Assembly: GCA_016876015.1 (NCBI GenBank)
Contig: VGOD01000006.1
Coordinates: 28,920-65,953 of the forward strand
Length of the DNA stretch: 37,034 nt
Reading direction: 5' to 3'
Source: Chloroflexota bacterium
GTDB lineage: Bacteria; Chloroflexota; Anaerolineae; CG2-30-64-16
The translations under genes were made by a program, and so were the position numbers. The notes below the pieces were generated by a model that had not been told where the DNA came from, did no database searches, and saw only the letters and a list, made by a program, of their open reading frames with translations. This document shows, piece by piece, positions 26,101 through 34,144 of this stretch (positions within the stretch are counted from its first letter, which is position 1; the number at the start of each line of letters is the position of its first letter).

Positions 26101-26279
26101 GCATCGCGGAAGCCGTTGCCGTTCCGATCGAGAAACACGATGCCGGAGACCTCACCTGTCTCGGTCTGCGGAGCATGGTGCGGCAGAGCCAGAGGCGCGG
26201 CTACCGCCGGCAGCACGCCAACAGCCGCCAGAACGCCGATCAGCATTGCGCCGATAGAGATCAAGAGGGCTTTAGTCAT
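23127..26279 (-). CDS. Secreted subtilisin-family (S8) protease with two SdrD B-type and two malectin-like domains
   Basis: A 1050-residue exported serine endopeptidase. Signal peptide about 1-28; SdrD B-type domains at 43-139 and 142-245; a fervidolysin-type propeptide region (about 255-325); S8 catalytic domain (about 340-620) with Asp369 in ILDTG, His402 in [10 protein letters not shown], oxyanion Asn494 and Ser560 in [11 protein letters not shown] Thr/Pro linker (623-703) and two malectin-like domains follow ([14 protein letters not shown]..., [14 protein letters not shown]...), each containing [22 protein letters not shown]. Malectin-type domains commonly bind sugars, so the enzyme may be held on polysaccharide. 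All triad residues are present, so activity is expected. Its AAGGAGG overlaps the TAA stop of the upstream subtilase, a tight operon. Confidence 0.93.
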   Translation of the reverse strand: MTKALLISIGAMLIGVLAAVGVLPAVAAPLALPHHAPQTETGEVSGIVFLDRNGNGFRDAGERGVASVHIELRDAATGGQSYLAMTTTLADGTYSFAGLAPADYVVIETDPEAYISTTPNTLTVTVNNKAIQGLDFGNALPATVSGAVYNDSNEDGFQGPTEQPIADALVEVFEDANGNGQADPGEPVLGSAISDVQGNYIVTGLRPGPRVVRIQPPGVASETIQIGIPLESDEVSGGSVWLAAPIGRRSQQPAAIADRILVRFTDAASPEWIAQLLAEHALQVTGRIPGIEVYILETRPGRAEGTLAALVHLPEVRYAERDYVVRGSLTPSDPLYSDPNSVYAPQLINAETAWNITTGAPTITVAILDTGVSLSHPEFAGRLLAGYDFVNSDSDPSDDHGHGTHVAGILGAAMNNAQGSTGIAPGVKILPVKVLNALNNGSWSAVANGLIYAADQGVKIINMSLGGTTSSSTLYDAVQYAVARGCLMIVAAGNGGSSTPYYPAYYSETFAVSATNNYDQLWSLSSYGGWIDISAPGFAIYSTYWTASNPTGYAFQSGTSMAAPHVSGVAALILSIRPSLSAADLRGLIQGNVVDLGDPGPDQYFGAGRINAGGAVIAAQSWTPYTPTPTPGPTASPSPTATASPTATRTPTSPPTSTPTATPTGTALPTATRTPTATATPTATQSATPTQTAAATATPTTPPYVQRVNAAGSAYTDTLGQVWQADQAYTAGSWGYASGTAKSSTTAVAGTNDDLLYQKYREGMSKYDFTVPNAAYQVTLKFAEFAASSSSTRVMKITIEGTEVESALNVYALVGKAVAFDRTYTTNVTDGLLTIAFAQNGGKYKPMVSAIEVKTALPPSTATPTATRTPTITPGGPTFTPTFTPTSTTTPTATPTTPPYSQRVNAGGTTYTDGQGQVWAADKAYAAGSWGYTGGSVKSSTTAVAGTNDDLLYQKYREGMSKYDFTVPNGAYQVGLKFAEFATTSVGDRKMQIAIEGVVVESALDVYALVGTAVALDRSYTTNVTDGLLTITFAKNGGRKSPMVSAIEVR

Positions 26280-26290
26280 GTCAGTCCTCC

Positions 26291-29200
26291 TTATCGGCGC
26301 ACTTCGATGGCCGAGACCATCGGTCTATACCTGCCGCCGTTCTGGGCAAACGCGATGGTCAGCAGGCCATCGCCTACGTTTGTCGTGTAGATGCGGTCCA
26401 GCGCGACCGCCTTGCCCGCGGTCGCGTAGACGTCCAATGCACTCTCGACCACTGCTCCCTCGATGACGATCTGCATCTTGCGATCTCCGTTCGTGCTGGC
26501 GGCGAATTCAGCGAACTTCAAGGTGACCTGGTAGACCCCGTTAGGCACGGTGAAATCGTAGCGACTCAACCCTTCCCGGTACTTTTGATAGAGCAGGTCG
26601 TCGCTTGTGCCGACGACCGCAGTGGTGGATGACTTGCCGCCGCCGCCGCCGGTGTAGCCCCACGAGCCGGCCGCATAGGACTTGTCAGCAGCCCACACCT
26701 GCCCACGGCCATCAGTGTAGGTGGCGCCGCCAGCGTTGACGCGCTGCGTATAGGCGGCCGGTTGCGTCGTAGGCGTGGGCGTCCCGGTGGGGGGCTGCGC
26801 AGTCGGCGTGACGGTCGCGGTAGGCGTGGGCGTGGCCGTGCTCGGCAAACCGACGAGCTTCACTGCGACCGCGGCTACCATAGGGTCGAGCCCGCTGTTT
26901 TCTGTGGCCTCGAACATGACCTTCACCTGACCATCGGCGACGGTCGTCGTGTAGACCCGGTCAAGCGCCTGAGCGACCCCGACCAGGGCGTACACATCGA
27001 AACGGGATTCCACCTCCACGTCTTCCAGACTGATGCGCATGACGCGTTGGGCCGGCTGCGTCGCGACGAACTCGGCAAAGCGCAAGATGACCTGGTAGGT
27101 CCCATTGGGTGCATCGAACAGATACTGCATCCGGTCTCCCTCGCTCCACGCCTGGTAGAGCAGGGTGTCAGTCGTGCCGCCCACCACGACGGCGCTCGAC
27201 TCGAAGCTGCCGACGGCCGCGTGTCCCCAGGTGGGCGCCTGGCGGCTGTCGTATCGCCGATCAGCCGCCCAAACCTGTCCCTGGGCGTCCACATACGCGT
27301 CGCCGCCGGCATTGACGCGCTGCTGGTACGGCGTCGCGGTCGGCGTTGGCGTGGGGGTAGATGACGGCGGCGGCGGGGGCGCTGAACCACTCGCGACTTC
27401 CAGCGCGGAAACCATCGGCGCCTTCCTGCCGCCCGCCTGGGCGAAGCTGATCGTCAGCACGCCATCGGTCACTGTTGTCGTGTAGAACCGATCCAGCGCA
27501 GTCGCTTTGCCGGCTACCGCATACACGTCCAGCGCGCTCTCGACTACCACGCCCTCGACGGTGATTTTCATCTTGCGGTCGCCGGACTTGTTGGCCGCGA
27601 ACTCCGCGAACCTGAGCGTGACCCGATAGGCGCCGTTGGGCACAGTGAAGCTGTAGTGGCTCATCCCCTCGCGATACTTCTGATAGAGCGGATCATCGTT
27701 CGTGCCGGCCACCGCGGTCGTGTACGATTTGGCGCTGCCTGCTGTGTAGCCCCAGCCGCCAGTCGTGTAGGGCTGATCGGCTGTCCAGACCTGTCCTGCG
27801 GTATCGGTATAGGCTGCGCCGCTGGCGTTCACCCGGCGCACGTAGGGCGTCGTAGTCGGCGTGGCCGTCGCGGTCCGAGTCGGCGTGACTGTCGGCGACG
27901 GCGTGGCGGTGGGCGTCGGCGTCAGGCTGGGGGTCGGAGAGGCGTGGCCCCAAGCCTGGCCCGCAGCCACGCCCGCGCCGACGTCAATGCGGCCATGGCC
28001 GAAGTAGGGATCGGGGCCGGCCGGGCCCAGGTCCAGTGCGGTTTGCTGGATCAGCGCGCGGAGATCGGCGGCCGTCAGATCGGGGCGGATCGAGAGCAAC
28101 AGCGCGACCAGGCCGCTGACGTGCGGCGTCGCCATCGAGGTGCCCGATAGCGCAGTGTAGGTGATCGGCTGGGTCGCAGTCCAGTAGGCGCTCCAGATCG
28201 CATAGGCGGGCGCGGATACATCCACGTAGCCGCCATAGTTGGACGCGGCCCACACCTCATTGGCATCGGTGGTGCCTGAGACTGCCAGCACTTCGGGGTA
28301 GGCGGCCGGGTAGAACGGCGAACTGCTGGCGGCGTTGCCCGCGGCCGCAACCAGGAACGCCCCGCGCTCAGCCGCATATCTGACCGCATCGGACAGCACC
28401 TGCGAGGCGACCGGGCCGCCCAGGCTCAAGTTGATGATCTGCGCGCCGTGGTCGGCTGCATAGACGATGCCCTGGGCGATGTCGGACCAGAGGCCGCTGC
28501 CAGAGGCGTTGATCACCTTGACTGGCATGATTCTGACCTCTGGTGCGATGCCCACCGAGCCATGGCCATTGTCTATGGCGGCCGCCAGAATGCCCGCCAC
28601 GTGTGTGCCATGCCCATGATCGTCGCTGGCCTCGGCATCTTCGTTCACGAAATCGTGGCCGGCGACGATGCGGCCTGCGAACTCGGGGTGGCCCATCGCA
28701 AGCCCGGTGTCTACGACCGCCACGAGCACATTCGGGCTGCCGGTGGTGATGTCCCAACCTGCCTCGGCGTTGATCAACTGCGGCGCGTACACGCGCGTCG
28801 GGTCGTTGTAATCGGGATCGGTCGGATGATAGAGCGGCTCGATGAAGTAGTTGAAGTCAACCCAAAGGACTTCGGGCAGAGATCGCAGCCATTGATAGAT
28901 CTCGTCGGTGCGCCCCGGCGGCGTCCAGATCAGATAGACGTTGAGCGCGGGGATGTGCTCACGGATCTTCAGGCCCTGGCCGAGCAAGAGCTTGTCTACG
29001 ACGCTTTGCGGCGTGTGGGGCGCAAAGGCGACCAGCAGTTGATTTTCGGCGAAGGGCTGCGGCAGGTGACCGAAGTCAATCCCGGCGGCTGTCTCTCCGA
29101 GCGCCCGGAACCAGATCGCGCGCATCGGCTGAGTGCTGAATCTGTGGCCGCGTGGCAGGGTCCTCGCGTCAACGTCCAAGACCAGGGGGAGCGTCTCACA

Positions 29201-29608
29201 AGTGGCGATGAGGTACTGCCCGCCCTCGGCCGTGACTTGTGTGGCCAACAGCAGGTCCCCTTCACCGACAAGGCCATCGGCATCCGCATCCCGGTGCAGG
29301 CGCACCAGGTCCCCTTTCGTGCCGACGTCCGCATCGTCGTAGGCGCCGTTCGCATTCTTATCGAAGAACACGCGGCCGGAGATGACATAGGCGCGCTCGG
29401 GCGCGCACGTTTCGTCGCCGTTGACCCCCAGCAGCGGTTCATGATTGCCTGCCGGCCGCGCGGCGGCCTCCGATGCAGCGCGAGCGTCGGCGGCGATCAG
29501 CGGCAGGTGCGTCACGCCGCCGGCGGCTTGCAACGGCGGGGCGAGGATCAGGACGCCCACCAGCAAAGCAGCCGTAACACCGAGAAACAAAGCGCGCATG
29601 GTGCTCAT
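26291..29608 (-). CDS. Secreted subtilisin-family (S8) protease with one SdrD B-type and three malectin-like domains
   Basis: A 1105-residue paralogue of the next gene. I chose the ATG at 29606-29608 because it gives a good signal peptide ([19 protein letters not shown]...) and has AGGAGAGG upstream; a 41-codon extension lacks both. Regions: one B-type domain (about 74-182; [13 protein letters not shown]), a propeptide-like part ending near residue 255, and an S8 domain with Asp300 (VVDTG), His333 (HGHGTH), Asn425 and Ser491 (GTSMATPHV). A Thr/Pro linker (557-589) leads to three malectin-like domains. The middle one is the most diverged ([14 protein letters not shown] instead of [13 protein letters not shown]), suggesting a different or lost ligand. 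It is the first gene of the presumed protease operon. Likely role: processing or turnover of surface or extracellular protein. Confidence 0.93.
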   Translation of the reverse strand: MSTMRALFLGVTAALLVGVLILAPPLQAAGGVTHLPLIAADARAASEAAARPAGNHEPLLGVNGDETCAPERAYVISGRVFFDKNANGAYDDADVGTKGDLVRLHRDADADGLVGEGDLLLATQVTAEGGQYLIATCETLPLVLDVDARTLPRGHRFSTQPMRAIWFRALGETAAGIDFGHLPQPFAENQLLVAFAPHTPQSVVDKLLLGQGLKIREHIPALNVYLIWTPPGRTDEIYQWLRSLPEVLWVDFNYFIEPLYHPTDPDYNDPTRVYAPQLINAEAGWDITTGSPNVLVAVVDTGLAMGHPEFAGRIVAGHDFVNEDAEASDDHGHGTHVAGILAAAIDNGHGSVGIAPEVRIMPVKVINASGSGLWSDIAQGIVYAADHGAQIINLSLGGPVASQVLSDAVRYAAERGAFLVAAAGNAASSSPFYPAAYPEVLAVSGTTDANEVWAASNYGGYVDVSAPAYAIWSAYWTATQPITYTALSGTSMATPHVSGLVALLLSIRPDLTAADLRALIQQTALDLGPAGPDPYFGHGRIDVGAGVAAGQAWGHASPTPSLTPTPTATPSPTVTPTRTATATPTTTPYVRRVNASGAAYTDTAGQVWTADQPYTTGGWGYTAGSAKSYTTAVAGTNDDPLYQKYREGMSHYSFTVPNGAYRVTLRFAEFAANKSGDRKMKITVEGVVVESALDVYAVAGKATALDRFYTTTVTDGVLTISFAQAGGRKAPMVSALEVASGSAPPPPPSSTPTPTPTATPYQQRVNAGGDAYVDAQGQVWAADRRYDSRQAPTWGHAAVGSFESSAVVVGGTTDTLLYQAWSEGDRMQYLFDAPNGTYQVILRFAEFVATQPAQRVMRISLEDVEVESRFDVYALVGVAQALDRVYTTTVADGQVKVMFEATENSGLDPMVAAVAVKLVGLPSTATPTPTATVTPTAQPPTGTPTPTTQPAAYTQRVNAGGATYTDGRGQVWAADKSYAAGSWGYTGGGGGKSSTTAVVGTSDDLLYQKYREGLSRYDFTVPNGVYQVTLKFAEFAASTNGDRKMQIVIEGAVVESALDVYATAGKAVALDRIYTTNVGDGLLTIAFAQNGGRYRPMVSAIEVRR

Positions 29609-29630
29609 TTTCCTCTCCTGTGGTCTCATG

Positions 29631-29674
29631 TTCACACAGGAAGCTGGCATGATTCTACCACGTCCTGTGTGGAA
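29631..29674 (-). promoter_or_regulatory. Inverted repeat around a -10-like box upstream of the protease operon
   Basis: TTCACACAGGAA (29631-29642) and TCCTGTGTGGAA (29663-29674) are inverted with one mismatch at each end of the core. TAGAAT (29652-29657, minus strand) lies in the middle of the 20-nt interval, 44-50 bp before the protease start. No convincing -35 is seen. It could be an operator that controls the operon, or simply a leader hairpin. Confidence 0.4.
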
Positions 29675-29913
29675 ATGGTCTTGCAGTTTCCTTACCCTAT
29701 CGTTCTGAGAAAGGTCGCGTGTCTTGCCCAAATTAACCGGTAGGCGAATCTGCCATCGTTGGCGCAGTTCGCGCCGCGATTCTGAGGGGGAAACCAGAAC
29801 CGCGTGCTTTCTCTAGGATTGTCCGCAACACAGGTTACGGAATACATTGCGGGTCAGGTGCTCATGCCGGCCGCGGCGCCAGCCCGCCTTGGCTGCGCCA
29901 TGCAGGCCAGGAT
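29675..29913. other. Intergenic stretch without recognisable gene
   Basis: No open frame here has a ribosome binding site or family resemblance. Around 29862-29885 the sequence CTCATGCCGG...GGCGCCA resembles spacer B of the repeat arrays, suggesting a degraded further module. Confidence 0.4.
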
Positions 29914-30180
29914 GCGCAGCCTCCCTGTGGGACGGCCAGTGGAAAACGGTCTCGGTTTGGAGGCTTCAGCCGGTTACGCTGTTGGCGAGAGTGACCGGCT
30001 GATCCTAAAGGAGGCTTCGCACAGCCTCGAAACCAAGGCAGTGGGCGATTTTCAGGACAGGCGCCCATGTCGCGGCCGGCGCCACGACGTATGAAAATGT
30101 TCGTAGTAACGACTTCAGTCGTTTGGCGCGGGCCACGGCGACTAAAGTCGCTACTACGAACCCGCCCATTTTCAGGACAG
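29914..30180. repeat. Two-slot repeat array 2: conserved block A, module, spacer B, module
   Basis: Block A (29914-29937) is identical over 24 bp to 18553-18576. Slot 1 (29940-30060) begins TGGAAAACGG, ends TTTTCAGGACAG and holds inverted pieces such as AGCCGGT/ACCGGCT and GAGGCTTC. Spacer B (30061-30090) reads CATGTCG...GGCGCCACGACG. Slot 2 (30091-30180) begins ATGAAAATG, ends TTTTCAGGACAG and holds the GACTTCAGTCG palindrome. It lies between the Mo-hydroxylase stop and the protease operon. Confidence 0.8.
30100..30160. repeat. Palindromic interspersed repeat, ACGACTTCAGTCG family, copy 2
   Basis: Arms at 30100-30121 (TTCGTAGTAACGACTTCAGT...) and 30139-30160 are complementary at 20 of 22 positions around a 17-nt centre, the same centre length as copy 1 at 7111-7153. 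Confidence 0.9.
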
Positions 30181-30201
30181 GCGTTACTTCCGGGTCGCGA
30201 C

Positions 30202-33087
30202 CTACAGGCCGCGCCACACGCGTTCTGGGGTGAGGGGGATGGCGGGGATTTGCACGCCGGTGGCGTCGAAGATTGCATTAGCCACGGCCGGCGCGACGCC
30301 ATCCAACGGGATTTCAGCTACTGCCTTCACGCCGAAAGGATGCGTCGGCTCGAAGGTCTGTACAAAGCGCACCTGCATCTCGGGCATTTCATCGGATGTG
30401 AAGATCCGGTATTCGCCGAAACGCGGATTCACCATCCGGCCTGCATCGTCGAAGACCATCTCTTCGCACATCGCATACCCGAGCGCCTGGGCCATGCCGC
30501 CTTCCACCTGCCCGGTCGCGGTCGCCGGGTTGACGATCATGCCGCAGTCGAGCGCCATGACGAGCTTGTTCACCGTCACCTGGCCGGTCTGGACGTCCAC
30601 CGTCACATCGGCGAACTGGACCGCGAAGGGCGCCGGGCTGTCGGGGCTGACCCAGGAACCGACAGCCATGATCTGCCGCTGATGACGATGGTGCAGGCTC
30701 TCCAGGGCGACCTCCGCCAGGGTGACGCTGCGGCCATCATTCGCCCACGCCCGCCGGTCGGCCAGCACGATCTCGGCGGCTGGCGCGCCGAGCATCTCGC
30801 TGGCCACCTCTTTGATCTGTTCAGCCACCTTGCGCGCGGCTTCGACCACGGCCGCGCCCGAAATGTAAGTCGTGCTGCTGGCGTAGGCGCCCTTGTCGAA
30901 CGGCGTGAAATCGGTATCGGATGAATAGGTGATGAAATCTTCTGGCGGGCAACCCAACACCTCGGCCGCCATTTGGGTCAGCACGGTATCAGACCCGGTG
31001 CCGAGATCGGTGGCGCCCACCAACAGGTTGAAGCTGCCGTCGTCATTCATCTTGATGCTCGCCGCGCCCATGTCCAGGTTGGGGATCGCGGTGCCATGCA
31101 TGACGAACGCGACGCCCTGGCCGCGACGGAAGGTAGAGGGTAGATTGGTTGAGGGTAGACTGGTAGATTGGTCTCCCAATTTACCGCTTTCCCAATCTAC
31201 CAACCTACCGGCCTGCCATCCGATCAACTCCGCCCCCACGCGTGCGCACTCTGCGATCGCGTTGGTGCGAATCAGCTCTGGCCGCGCCTCGCGTCCCTCG
31301 CTCCAGGCTTTGGACATGACGTGTTCCTCGCCAGCCTTGACCACATTCAGCAGGCGAAACTCCAGCGGATCGAGGCCCAGGCTGGCCGCGATGCGCTCCA
31401 TGTGACTTTCGAGCGCGAAGAAGGCCTGGGGGCCGCCGTAGCCGCGAAACGCGCCCGAGGTGGGCTTGTTGGTGTAGACGATGTCGGCTACGAAGCGCAC
31501 GTGCGATTGGCCGTCTGGCCCCTTGTCCGCGGGATAGAGCGACATCCCCTTGTGGCCCGTGTTGCCGGTGACGGTCATGGCATGGTTGCCGTAAGCGCCG
31601 GTGTCGCTCAGCACCCGCATCTCGTTGGCGACTAGCCGGCCGTCGGCCATGACGCCGGTGCGCATCCTGATGATCATCGGGTGACGGGAGGTGCTGGCGA
31701 TGAATTGCTCGGCGCGCGTGTACTCCATCTTGACAGGCCGACCCGTGGCGATGGTCAGGTGCGCGCAGATGTCCTCGAGCATCACCTCCTGTTTGTTGCC
31801 GAAGCCGCCGCCGATGCGCGGCTTGATCACCCGGATGCGTTTGATCGGCAAGCCGAGGACCGGGGCCAGGATGCGCCGCGCGTGAAACGGCACCTGGGTC
31901 GAGGTGCGGATCACCAGCCGGTCGTCCTCATCCCACCAGGTGATGCAGACGTAAGGCTCGATGGGCGCCTGCTGCACGCGCGACACTTCGTACTCGCCTT
32001 CGAACACATGGTCCGCGGTTTTCATGGCCGCATCCACATCGCCCAGCTCGATGCGCAGCCGCGCGGCCAGGTTGCGGCCAGGATCGCACTCGCCGAACGC
32101 CACATAGTCTGGCTCGTCGTGGATGATCGCCACGGCCGGCTTCAGGCTGTCGCGCGGATCGAGCACAGCCGGCAGCTCCTCGTACTCGACTTCGATCAAG
32201 TCCAATGCGCGTTGCGCGATCTCCTCTGTCTCGGCCGCGACGGCCGCCACCCGATCGCCCACGAAGCGCACCTTGCGGTCGAGGCTGACGAAGTCAAGCG
32301 GGCCGGGGATGGGGTCCGATTGACCCGCGGTGGAATGGACTACTCGCGGGATGTCCGCATAGGTCAACACGGCATGAACGCCGGGCAGCGCGCGCGCCCG
32401 TTTGACGTCAATCCGCTTGATGTAGCCGTGGGCGATCGGGCTGTGCAGCAGTTTGCCGATCAACAGCCGGCGTATCTCGATATCGGCCGTGAAGGCTGGC
32501 TTGCCCTGGGCCAGCTTGAGCGCGTCGACCTTGGGCGTGGGTGCGCCGACGTATTGGGGGGGCGGTAGATTGGTAGATTGGGAATTGGTGGATTGGGAGG
32601 TGGTAGACTGGGAAAGCGCGGCCGCCCTCAAGACCGCCTCCACCGGCTTGATGTATCCCGTGCAGCGACACAGAACGCCGGAGAGCGCCTCCCTGATCTC
32701 ATCTTCACTGGGATTCGGGTTCCTGGCCAACAACGCATCCGCGGCCAGCAGTTGCGCTGGCGTGCAATAGCCGCACTGGATGGCGCCCGTCTCGATGAAC
32801 GCCTGTTGGAGCGGGTGTAGACCCGCGGTGCGCCGCCAGCCCTGTTCTGGGTGCTCGCCCAATGCCTCTATCGTCGTGACGCGGCGACCGCCTGCCTGCG
32901 CAGCCAACATCGTACACGACGCCACCGCCACGCCGTCCAGCAGCACCGTGCACGCGCCGCACTCGCCAGTCTCGCAGCCGTGCTTGACGCCGAAGACGCC
33001 ATGGCGCCGCAACGCGGCGAGCAAGGTCTCATTGACCGCGATCTCCCAGTCCTGGGGTTTATTGTTCAGGGTGAAGGTGAGTTGCAT
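30202..33087 (-). CDS. Molybdenum hydroxylase (xanthine dehydrogenase family), fused 2Fe-2S and Mo-binding subunits
   Basis: A 961-residue cytoplasmic oxidoreductase. Residues 1-155 form the small subunit: plant-type 2Fe-2S ligands Cys38, 43, 46 and 58, and second-cluster ligands in CGYC (105, 108) and CRC (140, 142). A Ser/Thr/Gln-rich linker (159-178) joins it to the molybdopterin subunit, which shows RIGGGFGNKQE, SGAFRGYGGPQAF, DLGTGSDTVLTQ and the C-terminal GVKAVAEIPLDG, whose Glu fits the catalytic base. These enzymes hydroxylate purines, aldehydes, aromatics or CO; the substrate cannot be told here, and the CO-dehydrogenase active-site loop is not evident. The FAD subunit is immediately upstream. 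Two short repeat arrays are embedded in frame. The ribosome binding site before the ATG at 33085-33087 is weak. No maturation genes lie nearby. Confidence 0.9.
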   Translation of the reverse strand: MQLTFTLNNKPQDWEIAVNETLLAALRRHGVFGVKHGCETGECGACTVLLDGVAVASCTMLAAQAGGRRVTTIEALGEHPEQGWRRTAGLHPLQQAFIETGAIQCGYCTPAQLLAADALLARNPNPSEDEIREALSGVLCRCTGYIKPVEAVLRAAALSQSTTSQSTNSQSTNLPPPQYVGAPTPKVDALKLAQGKPAFTADIEIRRLLIGKLLHSPIAHGYIKRIDVKRARALPGVHAVLTYADIPRVVHSTAGQSDPIPGPLDFVSLDRKVRFVGDRVAAVAAETEEIAQRALDLIEVEYEELPAVLDPRDSLKPAVAIIHDEPDYVAFGECDPGRNLAARLRIELGDVDAAMKTADHVFEGEYEVSRVQQAPIEPYVCITWWDEDDRLVIRTSTQVPFHARRILAPVLGLPIKRIRVIKPRIGGGFGNKQEVMLEDICAHLTIATGRPVKMEYTRAEQFIASTSRHPMIIRMRTGVMADGRLVANEMRVLSDTGAYGNHAMTVTGNTGHKGMSLYPADKGPDGQSHVRFVADIVYTNKPTSGAFRGYGGPQAFFALESHMERIAASLGLDPLEFRLLNVVKAGEEHVMSKAWSEGREARPELIRTNAIAECARVGAELIGWQAGRLVDWESGKLGDQSTSLPSTNLPSTFRRGQGVAFVMHGTAIPNLDMGAASIKMNDDGSFNLLVGATDLGTGSDTVLTQMAAEVLGCPPEDFITYSSDTDFTPFDKGAYASSTTYISGAAVVEAARKVAEQIKEVASEMLGAPAAEIVLADRRAWANDGRSVTLAEVALESLHHRHQRQIMAVGSWVSPDSPAPFAVQFADVTVDVQTGQVTVNKLVMALDCGMIVNPATATGQVEGGMAQALGYAMCEEMVFDDAGRMVNPRFGEYRIFTSDEMPEMQVRFVQTFEPTHPFGVKAVAEIPLDGVAPAVANAIFDATGVQIPAIPLTPERVWRGL
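31131..31210. repeat. GGTAGATTGG-type repeats inserted in frame in the Mo-hydroxylase gene
   Basis: GGTAGATTGG (31162-31171) and its complement CCAATCTACC (31192-31201), plus further variants, fill about 80 bp. They encode a low-complexity segment containing RLVDWESGKLGDQSTSLPSTN, absent from the usual family alignment at this point (about residues 627-653). Confidence 0.85.
32561..32614. repeat. GGTAGATTGG-type repeats in the linker of the Mo-hydroxylase gene
   Basis: Four variants of GGTAGATTGG/GGTGGATTGG in about 54 bp encode SQSTTSQSTNSQSTNLPPP at the junction of the 2Fe-2S and molybdopterin subunits. The repeat may have joined two formerly separate genes. Confidence 0.85.
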
Positions 33088-33116
33088 GGATGTGCTCTGG
33101 GTGGTGGGTGATATGG

Positions 33117-33178
33117 ATTGCGTACTGCGTATTGCGTAAGGCGAATACGGAATACGGAATACGAACTACGCAATACGT
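33117..33178. repeat. CGTATTG-family repeat between FAD and Mo subunit genes
   Basis: GCGTATTGCGTA (33127-33138) and TACGCAATACG (33168-33178) are inverted, with ATACGGA tandem units between. Same family as 1434-1540. It supplies the TAG stop (33166-33168) of the FAD subunit gene. Confidence 0.9.
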
Positions 33179-34044
33179 TCCCACGCGGCGCACAGCGCGC
33201 GGCGCGCCAAGACGCCTGCCATCGCCCGCCGGTACTCCACGCTGCCGCGGAAGTCGCCAGCTGGCCGCACCAGCTCGGCCACCTGGGCTGCGGCAGAGGC
33301 GATTGCCTCGCCGGAGAGCGGCTTGCCGATGAGATGCTCCTCGATTTCGGGCAGACGCAAAGGGACATCGGCGACCCCGCCGAGCGCCAACCGGGCCGTC
33401 TGACATTGGCCGTTGGCCGCAGCGAGCGCGGCCGCGGCCAACACGATGGGCGCATCGGCCGGCGTGCGCGCGACCGAGGCGATGGCGCCGCCGATCGGCG
33501 GCGCGGGACATACGATGACCAGGTCGGTGATGAGCGCAGGTATCGCCAGGATGTAGACGCGTCGCGGCAAGAACTCGCTGATCGGCATGGTCTGCACACC
33601 GTGGTGGAGGTGCAGCACGACGGTCGCGTCGCACGCCAGCAAGGCCGCGATCAAGGGGTCGTTGGCAGCCGCGGTCGCGACCGCGCCCCCGATCGTCGCA
33701 CGGTTGCGCTGGACGCTGCCGCTCCAGCGCCGCGCGCCTTCGGCCAGGATGCCGCCGTAGATCGCCTGGGCCGTGGGATCCTCGGCCAATGCCGTGCGCG
33801 TGACCATCGCGCCGATGCGCAGGCGATCTGGGCGGCCTGTCTCCAGCGTCACCCGGTTCAGGCCCAGCTCTTGCAGATCAACGACCGCTTCGACGGTTGG
33901 ATCAGCCTGGCCCAGCAGATCGTTCCCCCCCGCCAGCACCGCGGTGCGCACGTCGCCGCGCGCCAGCAGCGCCAGCGCATTCTGGAACGCCTGCCAATCG
34001 TAGCCGCCCGTGGGGCGATGATACTCGCGCAGGTTCAGTAACAT
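33166..34044 (-). CDS. FAD-binding subunit of molybdenum hydroxylase
   Basis: A 292-residue medium subunit of the xanthine dehydrogenase/CO dehydrogenase type, which passes electrons from the 2Fe-2S clusters to its acceptor through FAD. It starts with the usual YHRPTG segment. LAGGNDLL corresponds to the AGGTDL flavin loop, and RNRATIGGAVATAAANDPLIAALLA to the second FAD-binding motif. A C-terminal CODH-type domain follows (about 180-285). The ATG at 34042-34044 has TGAGGT upstream. It lies 78 bp before the fused 2Fe-2S/Mo gene, with only a CGTATTG-type repeat between, so the two form one operon and one complex. The last codons (WERIA, stop) run into that repeat, so the original C-terminus may have been slightly altered. 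Confidence 0.9.
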   Translation of the reverse strand: MLLNLREYHRPTGGYDWQAFQNALALLARGDVRTAVLAGGNDLLGQADPTVEAVVDLQELGLNRVTLETGRPDRLRIGAMVTRTALAEDPTAQAIYGGILAEGARRWSGSVQRNRATIGGAVATAAANDPLIAALLACDATVVLHLHHGVQTMPISEFLPRRVYILAIPALITDLVIVCPAPPIGGAIASVARTPADAPIVLAAAALAAANGQCQTARLALGGVADVPLRLPEIEEHLIGKPLSGEAIASAAAQVAELVRPAGDFRGSVEYRRAMAGVLARRALCAAWERIA

Positions 34045-34144
34045 AGCAGGACCTCAGGAGGGTTTCAGATAGCTCATGCAACCAGGCTCGATTATAGCCG
34101 AACGTGGGCACGACTGCGCCTTTGTCCAGCAGGGTGGTTCTGTG

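Noticed and set aside
29609..29731. 41-codon extension of the first subtilase
   Set aside because: It would place a charged region before the signal peptide and lacks a ribosome binding site.
29804..30094. Short plus-strand open frame in the 29.8-30.1 kb gap as a gene
   Set aside because: It consists of the repeat-array modules, with no ribosome binding site or family resemblance.
30202..34044. Aerobic carbon monoxide dehydrogenase (coxSML)
   Set aside because: The subunit order and the fused small/large form do not match, and I could not see the Cys-containing active-site loop typical of form I CO dehydrogenase. The substrate is left open.
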